Part shown: positions 8,921 to 16,205 of the stretch, in pieces | How positions within the stretch are numbered: position 1 is the first letter of the stretch | Layout of the letters: every line of letters begins with the position of its first letter | NCBI RefSeq assembly: GCF_963678195.1 | Contig: NZ_OY782759.1 | Span: 1-64,000 of the forward strand | Source: an uncultured Hyphomonas sp. | GTDB lineage: Bacteria > Pseudomonadota > Alphaproteobacteria > Caulobacterales > Hyphomonadaceae | Direction of reading: 5' to 3' | DNA length: 64,000 nt | Notes under the pieces: model-generated | The model's database searches: none | What the model was told of the DNA's origin: nothing | Seen by the model: only the letters and a program-made list of their open reading frames with translations | Translations under genes and position numbers: made by a program

Positions 8921-9362
8921 GGGCGGCGGCGCGCTTCTGCAACGCCTCTTCAATGGCAGCCACAGCCGCGTCGAAGGCCAGCATGGTGGAGGCGTGGCGG
9001 GGCGGGTAATCGGCCACGGGTTCCAGATGGCGCAGTTCCCAGAAGCGGCCTTCGGGCGGCGGGCCGCCCTCTTTCAGCATGGCTTTCAGGCCGTCGCGCG
9101 CAGCAATGATCTCAGAGATGGATGCCCCGACAGCATGTTCGGCGAGGATCGACGTCGTCGCCTGCCCGAGGGCGCAAGCCTTTGGATCCACAGCGATTTC
9201 CGTGATTGTCTCGCCTGCTTCGTCCAGCTTCAGGTCAACATGAACGACCGATCCGCAGACGCGGGACACCTTGGTCACCGAGCCTTCGGCATCGGCCAGA
9301 CGCCCGACATGCGGGATCTCGGCAGCCAGTTCGAGAATGCGGTTGTGGTAAAGCTCGCTCAT
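8904..9362 (-). CDS. IscU/NifU-N-like iron-sulfur assembly protein, third cysteine missing
   Basis: The protein has 152 residues from MSELYHNRILE (ATG at 9362). It has the IscU/SufU fold signature: N-terminal YxxRILELA, then SRVCGS (Cys36) and DPKACALGQATTSI (Cys63). The position of the third cluster ligand, normally R-x2-C in SufU/IscU, reads RHASTML here, with no cysteine. Two of three ligands remain and the acidic LPPxK-type motif is absent, so it is probably not a standard scaffold. It may be a sulfur or iron handling protein linked to the folE/yidD neighbourhood. It is tightly packed with yidD. Confidence 0.8.
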   Translation of the reverse strand: MSELYHNRILELAAEIPHVGRLADAEGSVTKVSRVCGSVVHVDLKLDEAGETITEIAVDPKACALGQATTSILAEHAVGASISEIIAARDGLKAMLKEGGPPPEGRFWELRHLEPVADYPPRHASTMLAFDAAVAAIEEALQKRAAAREAAE

Positions 9363-9423
9363 CGCCCGGAAGATGGCCTTGCCCTTCCGCCAGCGCAAGG
9401 CGGCGAAAGGGCAGAAGGCATCC

Positions 9424-10809
9424 TTACACCCGGCGCCAGGTTGAGCCGCCCGCCCCGTCCATGATCTCGATGCCTTCGGCGGCGAGTTCATTGCGGATGC
9501 GGTCAGCCTCAGCCCAGTCCTTGGCCGCGCGGGCATCGACGCGGGCCTGAACCAGCGCATCGATCCGGGCATTGCCGTCATCGTCGCCGCCCTGTTCCCA
9601 GTCTTTCGGGGTCAGCGTCAGCAGGCCCAGAAGCTTTCCCGCTTCCAGCAGGTTTGCTTTCGCGTTTGCCATGGCGACGGTGTCTTTCTGGTCGGCCGCC
9701 GTGTTCGCTTCACCTGCCAGACGGGAGAGTTCAGCAAGGGCCTCCGGCGTGTTGAGGTCGTCTTCCAGCGCGCGCAGCACGCCCGTGTCGCGGGCCTCGC
9801 CGTCCTCGGCCTCCCACACCCGGCGCAGGGCGCCATAGATCCGGTCCAGCGTCGTCTTGGCCTGTTTCAGCAGGTCCTCGGTCCAGTCCAGCGGCGCGCG
9901 GTAATGCCCGCTCAGCATGGCAAGGCGCAGCACTTCGCCCGGCCACGCCTTCAGCAGGTCATGCACCAGCACGACATTGCCAAGCGACTTCGACATCTTC
10001 TCCCCGCCCATATCGAGGAAGCCATTGTGCAGCCAGTAATTGGCCATCACCTCGCCGTGGGCGCATTCGGACTGGGCGATTTCGTTCTCGTGATGCGGGA
10101 ATTGCAGGTCGATGCCGCCGCCATGAATGTCGATCGTCTTGCCAAGATGTTTGGCCGCCATGGCGGAGCATTCGATATGCCAGCCGGGACGTCCCCTGCC
10201 CCACGGGCTGTCCCAGATCGCGTCTTCCGGCTCGCCCGGCTTCGCAAATTTCCAGAGGGCAAAGTCCGCCGGGTCGCGCTTGTCAGCGTCCACTTCGACG
10301 CGGGCACCGGCCTCATTGTCTTCCAGCTTGCGGCCGGACAGTTTGCCATAGTCCGGCATCTGCCTGACGGAGAACCAGACGCCTTCCTTGCCGACATAGG
10401 CATAGCCGCGGCGGACGAGCTTCTCGATCATGTCGATCATCTCGGGCACATGGCCCGTCGCCCAGGGCTCGATGCTCGGCGCCAGCACGTTCAGCGCGGT
10501 GGTGTCGGCATTGTAGATGTCGGCGAATTTCTTCGTGATGTCCGCGATCGGCTCGCCGGTGTCCAGCGAGGCCTTGATGATCTTGTCCTCGATGTCCGTG
10601 ATGTTGCGGGCATAGATGACGGCCTCCGCGCCATAGGTGCGGATCAGAAGGCGGCGCAGCACATCGAACACGATGGGCGGACGCGCATTGCCGATATGGG
10701 CGTAATTATAGACCGTGGGGCCGCAGACATACATCGTCACGCGTTTGGGGTCCTGCGGCTTGAAAACGCGTTTTTCACGCGCAGCGGTGTCGTAAAGGCG
10801 GATGGTCAT
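9424..10809 (-). CDS. cysS: cysteinyl-tRNA synthetase
   Basis: This 461-residue class I synthetase charges tRNA-Cys. C29 in YVCGPTVYNYAHIGNARP is the first zinc ligand and HIGN (38-41) is the ATP-binding signature. The other zinc ligands sit in WHIECSAMA and FPHHENEIAQSE. The KMSKS loop is intact (GGEKMSKSLGN), followed by the DALR-type anticodon-binding region. Length is normal. The 356-bp region upstream, shared with divergent folE, carries a candidate cysteine-codon leader (annotated separately) that may control this gene. The ribosome-binding site before the ATG is weak. Confidence 0.97.
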   Translation of the reverse strand: MTIRLYDTAAREKRVFKPQDPKRVTMYVCGPTVYNYAHIGNARPPIVFDVLRRLLIRTYGAEAVIYARNITDIEDKIIKASLDTGEPIADITKKFADIYNADTTALNVLAPSIEPWATGHVPEMIDMIEKLVRRGYAYVGKEGVWFSVRQMPDYGKLSGRKLEDNEAGARVEVDADKRDPADFALWKFAKPGEPEDAIWDSPWGRGRPGWHIECSAMAAKHLGKTIDIHGGGIDLQFPHHENEIAQSECAHGEVMANYWLHNGFLDMGGEKMSKSLGNVVLVHDLLKAWPGEVLRLAMLSGHYRAPLDWTEDLLKQAKTTLDRIYGALRRVWEAEDGEARDTGVLRALEDDLNTPEALAELSRLAGEANTAADQKDTVAMANAKANLLEAGKLLGLLTLTPKDWEQGGDDDGNARIDALVQARVDARAAKDWAEADRIRNELAAEGIEIMDGAGGSTWRRV

Positions 10810-10878
10810 ATGGGTCTCTGGATCGGGTGTGTTCGGGAAATTTCCGGCAGGGTCAGCGTTTGACAGCCCTAATGGCGC

Positions 10879-10901
10879 GTTGTGGCCTCAGCGGCAACAA
10901 C
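10879..10901 (-). promoter_or_regulatory. stem-loop over the Cys codons of the cysS leader
   Basis: On the minus strand, GTTGTTGCC (10901-10893) faces GGCCACAAC (10887-10879) across a 5-base loop that contains the leader stop codon. Eight of nine positions pair. The 5' arm is made of the leader's Cys codons, so a ribosome paused there would melt the stem. This geometry suits translational or transcriptional attenuation; no T-run follows, so an effect on ribosome-site access is more likely than an intrinsic terminator. Confidence 0.4.
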
Positions 10902-10938
10902 AGCAAGGGCGACAGAGGACAGACGCGGGCACGAACAT
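10888..10938 (-). CDS. candidate Cys-rich leader peptide upstream of cysS
   Basis: A 16-codon frame, MFVPASVLCRPCCCCR then TGA, ends 78 bp before the cysS ATG on the same strand. Five of its last eight residues are cysteine, four of them consecutive (codons TGC TGT TGT TGC), directly before the last Arg codon. Such a Cys run in front of the Cys-tRNA synthetase gene is what a sensor of charged tRNA-Cys would look like; polycysteine upstream frames that respond to cysteine are described in mycobacteria. Against it: there is no strong ribosome-binding site at the ATG (or at the GTG two codons on), and Cys runs can arise by chance from CAACAACAGC-type sequence on the other strand. Confidence 0.35.
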   Translation of the reverse strand: MFVPASVLCRPCCCCR

Positions 10939-11165
10939 GCGCCGGGCGGTACCAGTTAACGCGGCGAAAAGCAACGGGAGGCTGATCCACTTACGCGCCG
11001 TAACCGTAGAATCCGCTGGAAACCGGGCCTTATGACCCTTATGTTCCTCATTATCGCCCTGAGGGTACAAACTCCGGGCGGGCGTTAAGTCCGGGCAGAA
11101 GGCGTAAAAGACCTTCAAGGGACGCCCCGGCTCGACCCCCGTCCCTCAGTCGAAGGACTCCAAAC

Positions 11166-11789
11166 ATGGCAATGGACGCCATCACACCCAAGAATGAAAT
11201 TGCGCGCGCGGACAACGTGAAACGCCCATCCCGCGAAGAAGCCGAAGAAGCGGTTCGCACGCTGATCGCGTGGGCCGGCGACGACCCGGCCCGTGAAGGC
11301 CTGATCGATACGCCAAAGCGCGTGGTCAACGCCTACAAGGAATGGTTCTCCGGCTACACCGAAGACCCGGTCACATATCTCTCGCGGACCTTCGAAGACG
11401 TTCAGGGCTATGACGACATCGTCATGCTGCGCGACATCGATGTGGAAAGCCATTGCGAGCACCATATGGCGCCCTTCCTCGGTAAGGCCTATGTCGCCTA
11501 CATGCCGACTGAAGCGGTGGTCGGCATCTCCAAACTGGCCCGCGTGGTGGAGATCTTCTCCAAGCGCCTGCAGACGCAGGAAACCATGACGTCCCAGATC
11601 TGCGACGCCATCACCGAAAGCCTCGCCCCGATGGGCACAGCCGTCCTGATCGACGCGGTGCATGAGTGCATGTCGACCCGCGGCGTGCACCACAAGGACG
11701 TGTCCACAATCACGACGCAGTTTACCGGCGTGTTCAAATCGGACGCAGACCTGCGCAACCGCTTCCTGCGGATGACCGGCCGCGGCTGA
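11166..11789 (+). CDS. folE: GTP cyclohydrolase I
   Basis: The 207-residue enzyme converts GTP to 7,8-dihydroneopterin triphosphate, the first step of folate (and preQ0-type) synthesis. It forms a toroidal homodecamer in the cytoplasm. The zinc ligands are visible: C97 and H100 in ESHCEHHMAPF, and C168 in AVHECMSTRGV, with the catalytic HH in RGVHHKD. The C-terminal LRNRFLRM segment is typical. The ATG is preceded by GAAGGA. It converges on the sulfotransferase gene with only 17 bp between stops. Elsewhere in alphaproteobacteria it often lies beside the IscU-like and yidD genes, as here. Confidence 0.95.
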   Translation: MAMDAITPKNEIARADNVKRPSREEAEEAVRTLIAWAGDDPAREGLIDTPKRVVNAYKEWFSGYTEDPVTYLSRTFEDVQGYDDIVMLRDIDVESHCEHHMAPFLGKAYVAYMPTEAVVGISKLARVVEIFSKRLQTQETMTSQICDAITESLAPMGTAVLIDAVHECMSTRGVHHKDVSTITTQFTGVFKSDADLRNRFLRMTGRG

Positions 11790-11806
11790 GGCTGGAAGCC
11801 CCCGTT

Positions 11807-12547
11807 TTAAACGTGATTTTTGAGGAGGCGCTCGTAACTTTCGAGCGCCTCTTTTTCGATGTCCGCGGCCTTGCCTGTATGCTCCGGCAACGGCCCCGAC
11901 GGCGCGCCGAAGCCGGACGAGTTCCACACCGCATCATACCAGTGCGGCGCCCAGGCGCCGTCCTCAGGTTTCACGCCCGGTTCCCAGCCGAGCATGGCCG
12001 GATCCCAGTCGATACCAAGCGCGTCGCAGAGACGCGGCAGCACTTCAGGCGGATCGGCCAGGAGAAGGTCAGAGTCCACAACCGGCGGGGCCTTGCCCGT
12101 CCGCTCGGTGATCTCCCGGTAAAGCCGCTCCTGCTGGGGCACGCCGATGGCGTCGAGGCTGACATCGCCCATTTTCTTCGTATAGGACGCGATCACCCGG
12201 CCCGGATGGCGCACGAGAAACGCATGGCGCAGGCCGCTCACCCAATCCAGCGGGAAGTTGTCCAGCATGTGGTGGGTCATCTGCTTCTGGTATTGCAGCG
12301 TCTTACCTGGCGGCAGCGGGGCCAGCATTTCCCGCGCAACAACCACCGGATCAGACGACTGCGAGGCGAGGATCTCTTCCTGCATCGGGTGCACCTCCCC
12401 CGCCGCGGCCAGCCAGGCCGCATAGAACGGCTCGTCCACGCAGACCGCTTCCGGCCGGGCGCCAAAGCTGCGCATCATCGTGGTCGACATGTTGCGCGGG
12501 CCGGACCACATGGCGATCCGGATCGTCTGTGTCATGTCCACGCTCAT
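11807..12547 (-). CDS. sulfotransferase-like protein
   Basis: A 246-residue protein with a PAPS-sulfotransferase fold. An N-terminal phosphosulfate-binding-like loop WSGPRNMSTTMMRSF is followed by EPFYAAWL, and the 3'-phosphate-binding-like strand and helix are LVRHPGRVIASYTKK. The acceptor is unknown. The family is often found beside a class IV aminotransferase, and here its ATG overlaps the aminotransferase stop (ATGA). The trio with the upstream hydrolase suggests one small pathway modifying an amino-acid-like metabolite, which is inference. A start at Met5 (MTQTIRIAM) is also possible. Confidence 0.75.
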   Translation of the reverse strand: MSVDMTQTIRIAMWSGPRNMSTTMMRSFGARPEAVCVDEPFYAAWLAAAGEVHPMQEEILASQSSDPVVVAREMLAPLPPGKTLQYQKQMTHHMLDNFPLDWVSGLRHAFLVRHPGRVIASYTKKMGDVSLDAIGVPQQERLYREITERTGKAPPVVDSDLLLADPPEVLPRLCDALGIDWDPAMLGWEPGVKPEDGAWAPHWYDAVWNSSGFGAPSGPLPEHTGKAADIEKEALESYERLLKNHV

Positions 12548-13473
12548 GCGATCGGCGTCAGGCTACGGGCCTGCAGGGCCTTGTAGGCTTCGCGGATCTT
12601 CTGCGAGATCGGGCCGTCGATGGTTTCGATACTGCGCCCGTCCACTTCCCGCACGGGCGTCACGCCCGCAAACGTGCCGGTGATGAAGGCTTCATCTGCT
12701 GAATAGACATCGAACAGCGAGAAACGTTTCTCGAAAACGGGAATGCCTGCCTCACGGCAAACCCGGATGATGTTGCCGCGCGTGATGCCGCCAAGACAGT
12801 ATTCCGGTGGGCTGGTCCACACTTCCCCGTCCCGCACGATGAAGAAGTGGGTGGAATTGCAGGTGGCCACAAAGCCAGCCGGGTCCAGCATCAGCGCCTC
12901 GTCGGCGCCCGCCTTGTCGGCCTGGATACAGGCGAGGATGCAGTTGAGCTTCGAGTGGGAGTTCAGCTTCTGGTCCTGCTCGGCCGGTCCCGTGCGGCGC
13001 ACATGTACCGTGAACAGCGTAACGCCCGTGTTCACGATCTCCGGCACCGGCGTCTTGTATTCCGGGATCATCACAATGGTCGGCTTGGTGATCGTGAAAC
13101 GCGGCCCCTGGTAAGGCGTCTTCTTGATACCGCGCGTGACCATCAGGCGGATATGCACGCCATCATCCATGCCATTGGCCTTCAGGCAATCCATCAGACG
13201 CGCCGTCAGCTCGTCCTTTGTCAGGCCGATGTCCATGTCGATCGTCTTGGCCCCGGCCCAGAGGCGCTTCAGGTGCTCCGGCAGGAACGCGATGCCGCCA
13301 TCCGTCACGCGCAGGCCTTCCCAGACGCCGTCGCCCAGAATGTAGCCGCTGTCGAAAACCGAGACGACCGCCTCGTCCCGCTTCTTCAATTCACCATTCA
13401 CCGAAATGAGAATGTCTGCATTGCGCGGGTCGGTGAGATAATCATGAACGCCGTGGGCGTCGTCTTCCATCAT
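12544..13473 (-). CDS. class IV PLP aminotransferase (BCAT/D-amino-acid transaminase fold)
   Basis: This 309-residue enzyme has the fold-type IV opening VSVFDSGYILGDGVWEGLRV and RLMVTRGIKKTP. The PLP region QKLNSHSKLNCILACIQADK holds Lys169 and Lys175, one of which should form the Schiff base, followed by NSTHFFIVRDGEVWTPP-like and GGITRGNIIRV phosphate-binding segments. Relatives are annotated as branched-chain or D-amino acid aminotransferases, and sequence alone does not fix the substrate. Both ends overlap neighbours by ATGA, so the hydrolase, aminotransferase and sulfotransferase are translationally linked. Confidence 0.85.
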   Translation of the reverse strand: MMEDDAHGVHDYLTDPRNADILISVNGELKKRDEAVVSVFDSGYILGDGVWEGLRVTDGGIAFLPEHLKRLWAGAKTIDMDIGLTKDELTARLMDCLKANGMDDGVHIRLMVTRGIKKTPYQGPRFTITKPTIVMIPEYKTPVPEIVNTGVTLFTVHVRRTGPAEQDQKLNSHSKLNCILACIQADKAGADEALMLDPAGFVATCNSTHFFIVRDGEVWTSPPEYCLGGITRGNIIRVCREAGIPVFEKRFSLFDVYSADEAFITGTFAGVTPVREVDGRSIETIDGPISQKIREAYKALQARSLTPIA

Positions 13474-14246
13474 GCGGTTTCCTTTGCACGTGTGCGCTCC
13501 AGCCAGCCGGCTATGTCGGTGGCCACTTTGTCCGTTCCCGGTTCATCGACGATCCAGTGCCCGTTCTTCGGATACTCCAGGAAATCCCCGGCGACGGGCG
13601 CGCGGCTGTATTTTTGGGCGACCTTGCGGACGGCCGAGGCCAGCGTCGCCCGGTCCTTGCCGGACGCGATTGTCAGGGTGGGGATCCTGATCTTCGACTC
13701 GTCGACTTCCACGCCGTCGGTCAGATCGCCATAGACTTTCCCGGAATCGTAGAGCGCCTGGGCATAGATGTCTTCGCGTAGCCGCTTGGGCACGCAGTTT
13801 GTCACACCGAAGTCAAAGCCTGTCCGCCAGACCTTGTAGGATTTCTTCCGGTTCTGCTGGATCAGGATATTGAGGAAGGTGATCGCCACACTCGGCCCGA
13901 TCACGGCGCAGCCCTTGGGCTGGGCGGGTGTCAGGAAGACGGCCTGCGAGACGTCTCCCCGCTCGGCCAGAACCTGCGCAATCAGACCGCCCATGGAATG
14001 GCCGATCACGGCCGGTTTCTCCCCGGTCGCTTTCTCGATCTCTTTCGCCTTCGCGGACATGGCAGAGATGTAGTCGTCGATGCCGAGTTCGCTGAGCGAC
14101 TGGGGCGGTTTCGATTTCACCCTCCGGCCGGGAAACAGGGTCGGCGCTTCGCACGTCCAGCCATCTGCCTCAAAGAACGGGATCATCCGGTCCCAGACAT
14201 CGCCGCCGCATCCGACGCCATGAATCATCAACAGGGTCTTTGACAT
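13470..14246 (-). CDS. alpha/beta hydrolase
   Basis: A 258-residue soluble alpha/beta-fold hydrolase. The nucleophile elbow is VIGHSMGGLIA with Ser84. A likely acid lies in IASGKDRAT, and the catalytic His is in YPKNGHWIVDEPG near the C-terminus. An oxyanion-type HGVGCGG segment follows the first strand (residues 9-15). The substrate (ester, lactone or thioester) cannot be told. The gene starts 30 bp after rppH ends and overlaps the aminotransferase start by ATGA. Confidence 0.85.
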   Translation of the reverse strand: MSKTLLMIHGVGCGGDVWDRMIPFFEADGWTCEAPTLFPGRRVKSKPPQSLSELGIDDYISAMSAKAKEIEKATGEKPAVIGHSMGGLIAQVLAERGDVSQAVFLTPAQPKGCAVIGPSVAITFLNILIQQNRKKSYKVWRTGFDFGVTNCVPKRLREDIYAQALYDSGKVYGDLTDGVEVDESKIRIPTLTIASGKDRATLASAVRKVAQKYSRAPVAGDFLEYPKNGHWIVDEPGTDKVATDIAGWLERTRAKETA

Positions 14247-14276
14247 GCCCGTCCCTTCTCTGGCCTCTGTCCGGCC

Positions 14277-14792
14277 TCAGCCCTGAGGCACCTTGCCGCC
14301 GAGGACCGGTGCCGTCCAGCGTTCGAACCGCACAGCCACTTCGGCATAGACTGCGCGCTTGAAAGGCACGACGAGCGACGGCGTCTCTTCAAGCCGGGCC
14401 CAGCGCCAGGCGTCGAATTCCGGTGTGTGCCGGTCCAGCCGGACATCGCTGTCAGATCCCTTGAAGCGGAAAGCGAACCATTTCTGGCGCTGGCCGAGAT
14501 ATGGCCCCGGCAGGCGTTTCTTCAGATCCGGCGGAAAGTCGTAGTAGAGCCAGTCCTCGGTTTCCTCCAGCGTGTCGACCAGCTTGGCCGGCACACCGAC
14601 TTCTTCCTCCAGCTCACGAAGGGCGGCTTCGGCCGGGTCTTCGCCCTTGTCGACGCCGCCCTGCGGCATCTGCCACTGAAAGGAGCCGCGCCCATTGATA
14701 CGGCGGCCAATGAAGACGTGCCCGGCCTTCGAAAAGAGGGCCAGGCCAACATTGGCGCGATAGCGGTCGGGGTCTTGCTTAACCTGTGTCAC
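14277..14792 (-). CDS. rppH: RNA pyrophosphohydrolase
   Basis: A 171-residue Nudix hydrolase that removes pyrophosphate from 5'-triphosphate RNA and so starts mRNA decay (alphaproteobacterial homologues were also called NudH or invasion protein A). The Nudix box G45-x5-E51-x7-R59-E60-L-E-E63-E64-V-G66 is intact. It is preceded by RRINGRGSFQWQMPQGG and followed by WLYYDFPPDLKKR and YLGQRQKWFAFRF, features specific to RppH. The ATG overlaps the stop of the polysaccharide deacetylase gene, an order conserved in alphaproteobacteria. Confidence 0.93.
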   Translation of the reverse strand: MTQVKQDPDRYRANVGLALFSKAGHVFIGRRINGRGSFQWQMPQGGVDKGEDPAEAALRELEEEVGVPAKLVDTLEETEDWLYYDFPPDLKKRLPGPYLGQRQKWFAFRFKGSDSDVRLDRHTPEFDAWRWARLEETPSLVVPFKRAVYAEVAVRFERWTAPVLGGKVPQG

Positions 14793-16111
14793 CCGTGAGG
14801 ATTTACAGGAGGCAGCTCAAGGCTGCCAGTGCGAACACTGTCTTCACTGGGATTTTCCGGCTGTGGGGGCATGGCCGCCAGGGCCGAGACCGGCGCCAGG
14901 ACGATGCCTTTCTGGTCTAGACCAGCCGTCCAGGTCTTCACCATCTCGATCGTGATCGGGAAAGCAAAGCCGGAACCCAGCGCCGCACCATTCTTCAGCG
15001 CCTGGCTTTCCAGCTCCATGAACTCGGAAGAGATTTCATCTGCCGACAGTTTCGCATCAATCGCGGAATCCGCGCGCACATAGCGCAGGCCGGTTTCACC
15101 GGAGAGTTCTTTCATATGCCCGGCATTAAGGCCGCCATCATCGATAAAGGCCAGACCGCGATCTGAAACGGCCTGAAGGACCGGCTTCATCGCCGCCTCA
15201 TCATCGGCAATCTTGGAGCCCTGCGAATTGATCAGGCCGAAATAGCCGGTCGAGCGGCTGAGAATACGGTCGAGCCGTGCCCGGTTGCGCGCTTCGTCCT
15301 CAGTGGCCAGCAGGGTCAGCGGATGCATTTTCATCCGGCCATAATCATAGGCCTCCATCGGCGTCTCGATCAGCACTTCATGACCGGCCGCGCGGGCGCG
15401 GTTGATCCAGGTCTGCAGGCTGGTTGCATCCGGCGCAAAGGAGAGCGTCACTTCCGGCGGCAATTCGTCGATGGCAGATTTCGTATGCGTCGCATTGATG
15501 CCAAGGCCGCCAACGACGATCGCCACAACCGGCTTGTTGCCGGGATTGATGAAGGGCCGGGCATAGGCATCGGCCGGGGCAACGCCTTCCGGCGAGATGC
15601 GCGGCAGAGTCATGCCATTCAGCTGCTCGGTCATACCGGAAATGGGCGCACGCTCCAGCGAGACGACCCGGGTCACTTCCCCATAGGATTCACCGGGTTT
15701 GACCAGTTTGCCATTGATGCGGACGCCGCCCTCGTCAGCATCCCCCTGCCCGGCGGGCAGGCCTGCGTCGAGCTCAGCTGTGCGGGTTTCCTCAGGCGCG
15801 GCGATGCCGAGATCAGGTGCTGATTCAGGCAAATCCCCCGATCCGCCTTCATCGCTATAGTCAGGTGTTTCAATCGACAGGTTCGCCGCAGCGATGTCGG
15901 TCTTCAGGCGGGTCTTGAGCGGTGGGGCCACCGTGTCCTGCGTATCGAACAGGGCCAGAGTCTGTTTCGGACCGGCTTCCGAGGGATCGCCCGTCAGGAA
16001 GATTCCCGCGCCAAGCACGCCGGCAATCCCGCCGAACACCAACAGGCTGAGACCCGTATGCAAAACGCCTGCGCGCAGCGGTGACGGCTCAGCATCCCGG
16101 CGATTTGCCAT
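14789..16111 (-). CDS. divergent polysaccharide deacetylase family protein (YibQ-like)
   Basis: This 440-residue protein has an N-terminal membrane anchor (LHTGLSLLVFGGIAGVLGAGIFL, about 18-40), a low-complexity linker, and a C-terminal divergent deacetylase domain from about residue 190. Signatures include VAIVVGGLGINATHTKSAI, EVTLSFAPD, EVLIETPMEAYDY and FGLINSQGSK. The catalytic Asp pair of true deacetylases is replaced (VVGGLG), so it may bind rather than cut glycan. It probably works at the periplasmic face with the EnvC-like and CtpA proteins encoded upstream. Two GGTTAAC sites (16169-16175 and 16190-16197), two helical turns apart, lie between ctpA and this gene. Confidence 0.85.
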   Translation of the reverse strand: MANRRDAEPSPLRAGVLHTGLSLLVFGGIAGVLGAGIFLTGDPSEAGPKQTLALFDTQDTVAPPLKTRLKTDIAAANLSIETPDYSDEGGSGDLPESAPDLGIAAPEETRTAELDAGLPAGQGDADEGGVRINGKLVKPGESYGEVTRVVSLERAPISGMTEQLNGMTLPRISPEGVAPADAYARPFINPGNKPVVAIVVGGLGINATHTKSAIDELPPEVTLSFAPDATSLQTWINRARAAGHEVLIETPMEAYDYGRMKMHPLTLLATEDEARNRARLDRILSRSTGYFGLINSQGSKIADDEAAMKPVLQAVSDRGLAFIDDGGLNAGHMKELSGETGLRYVRADSAIDAKLSADEISSEFMELESQALKNGAALGSGFAFPITIEMVKTWTAGLDQKGIVLAPVSALAAMPPQPENPSEDSVRTGSLELPPVNPHG

Positions 16112-16205
16112 GTGGCAACCTCGTAATCAAATCCAGTCGACTGTGAACGACCAGAATTGCATCAATCCGGTTAACAGGTTGCAAACGAAGGTTAACCGAA
16201 TGCTT

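Larger units (their letters stand above)
10810..11165. other. divergent intergenic region cysS/folE (356 bp)
   Basis: Must contain both promoters. On the minus strand it holds the candidate leader peptide at 10888-10938 and a stem-loop at 10879-10901. Nearer cysS is a 10-bp palindrome GGAAATTTCC at about 10837-10846. On the plus strand a GAAGGA ribosome-binding site precedes folE. No longer gene is credible; one minus frame is open for 76 codons across 11118-10888, but its upstream part looks non-coding. Confidence 0.5.

Noticed and set aside
10888-11118. The full 76-codon frame ending in the Cys run as a real protein
   Set aside because: The upstream part lacks coding character and a ribosome site; only the last 16 codons are worth considering as a leader.
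16169-16197. Paired GGTTAAC sites as a CtrA box
   Set aside because: CtrA sites are TTAA-N7-TTAA; here the TTAA cores are 21 bp apart, so the spacing is wrong. Recorded only in the deacetylase entry.
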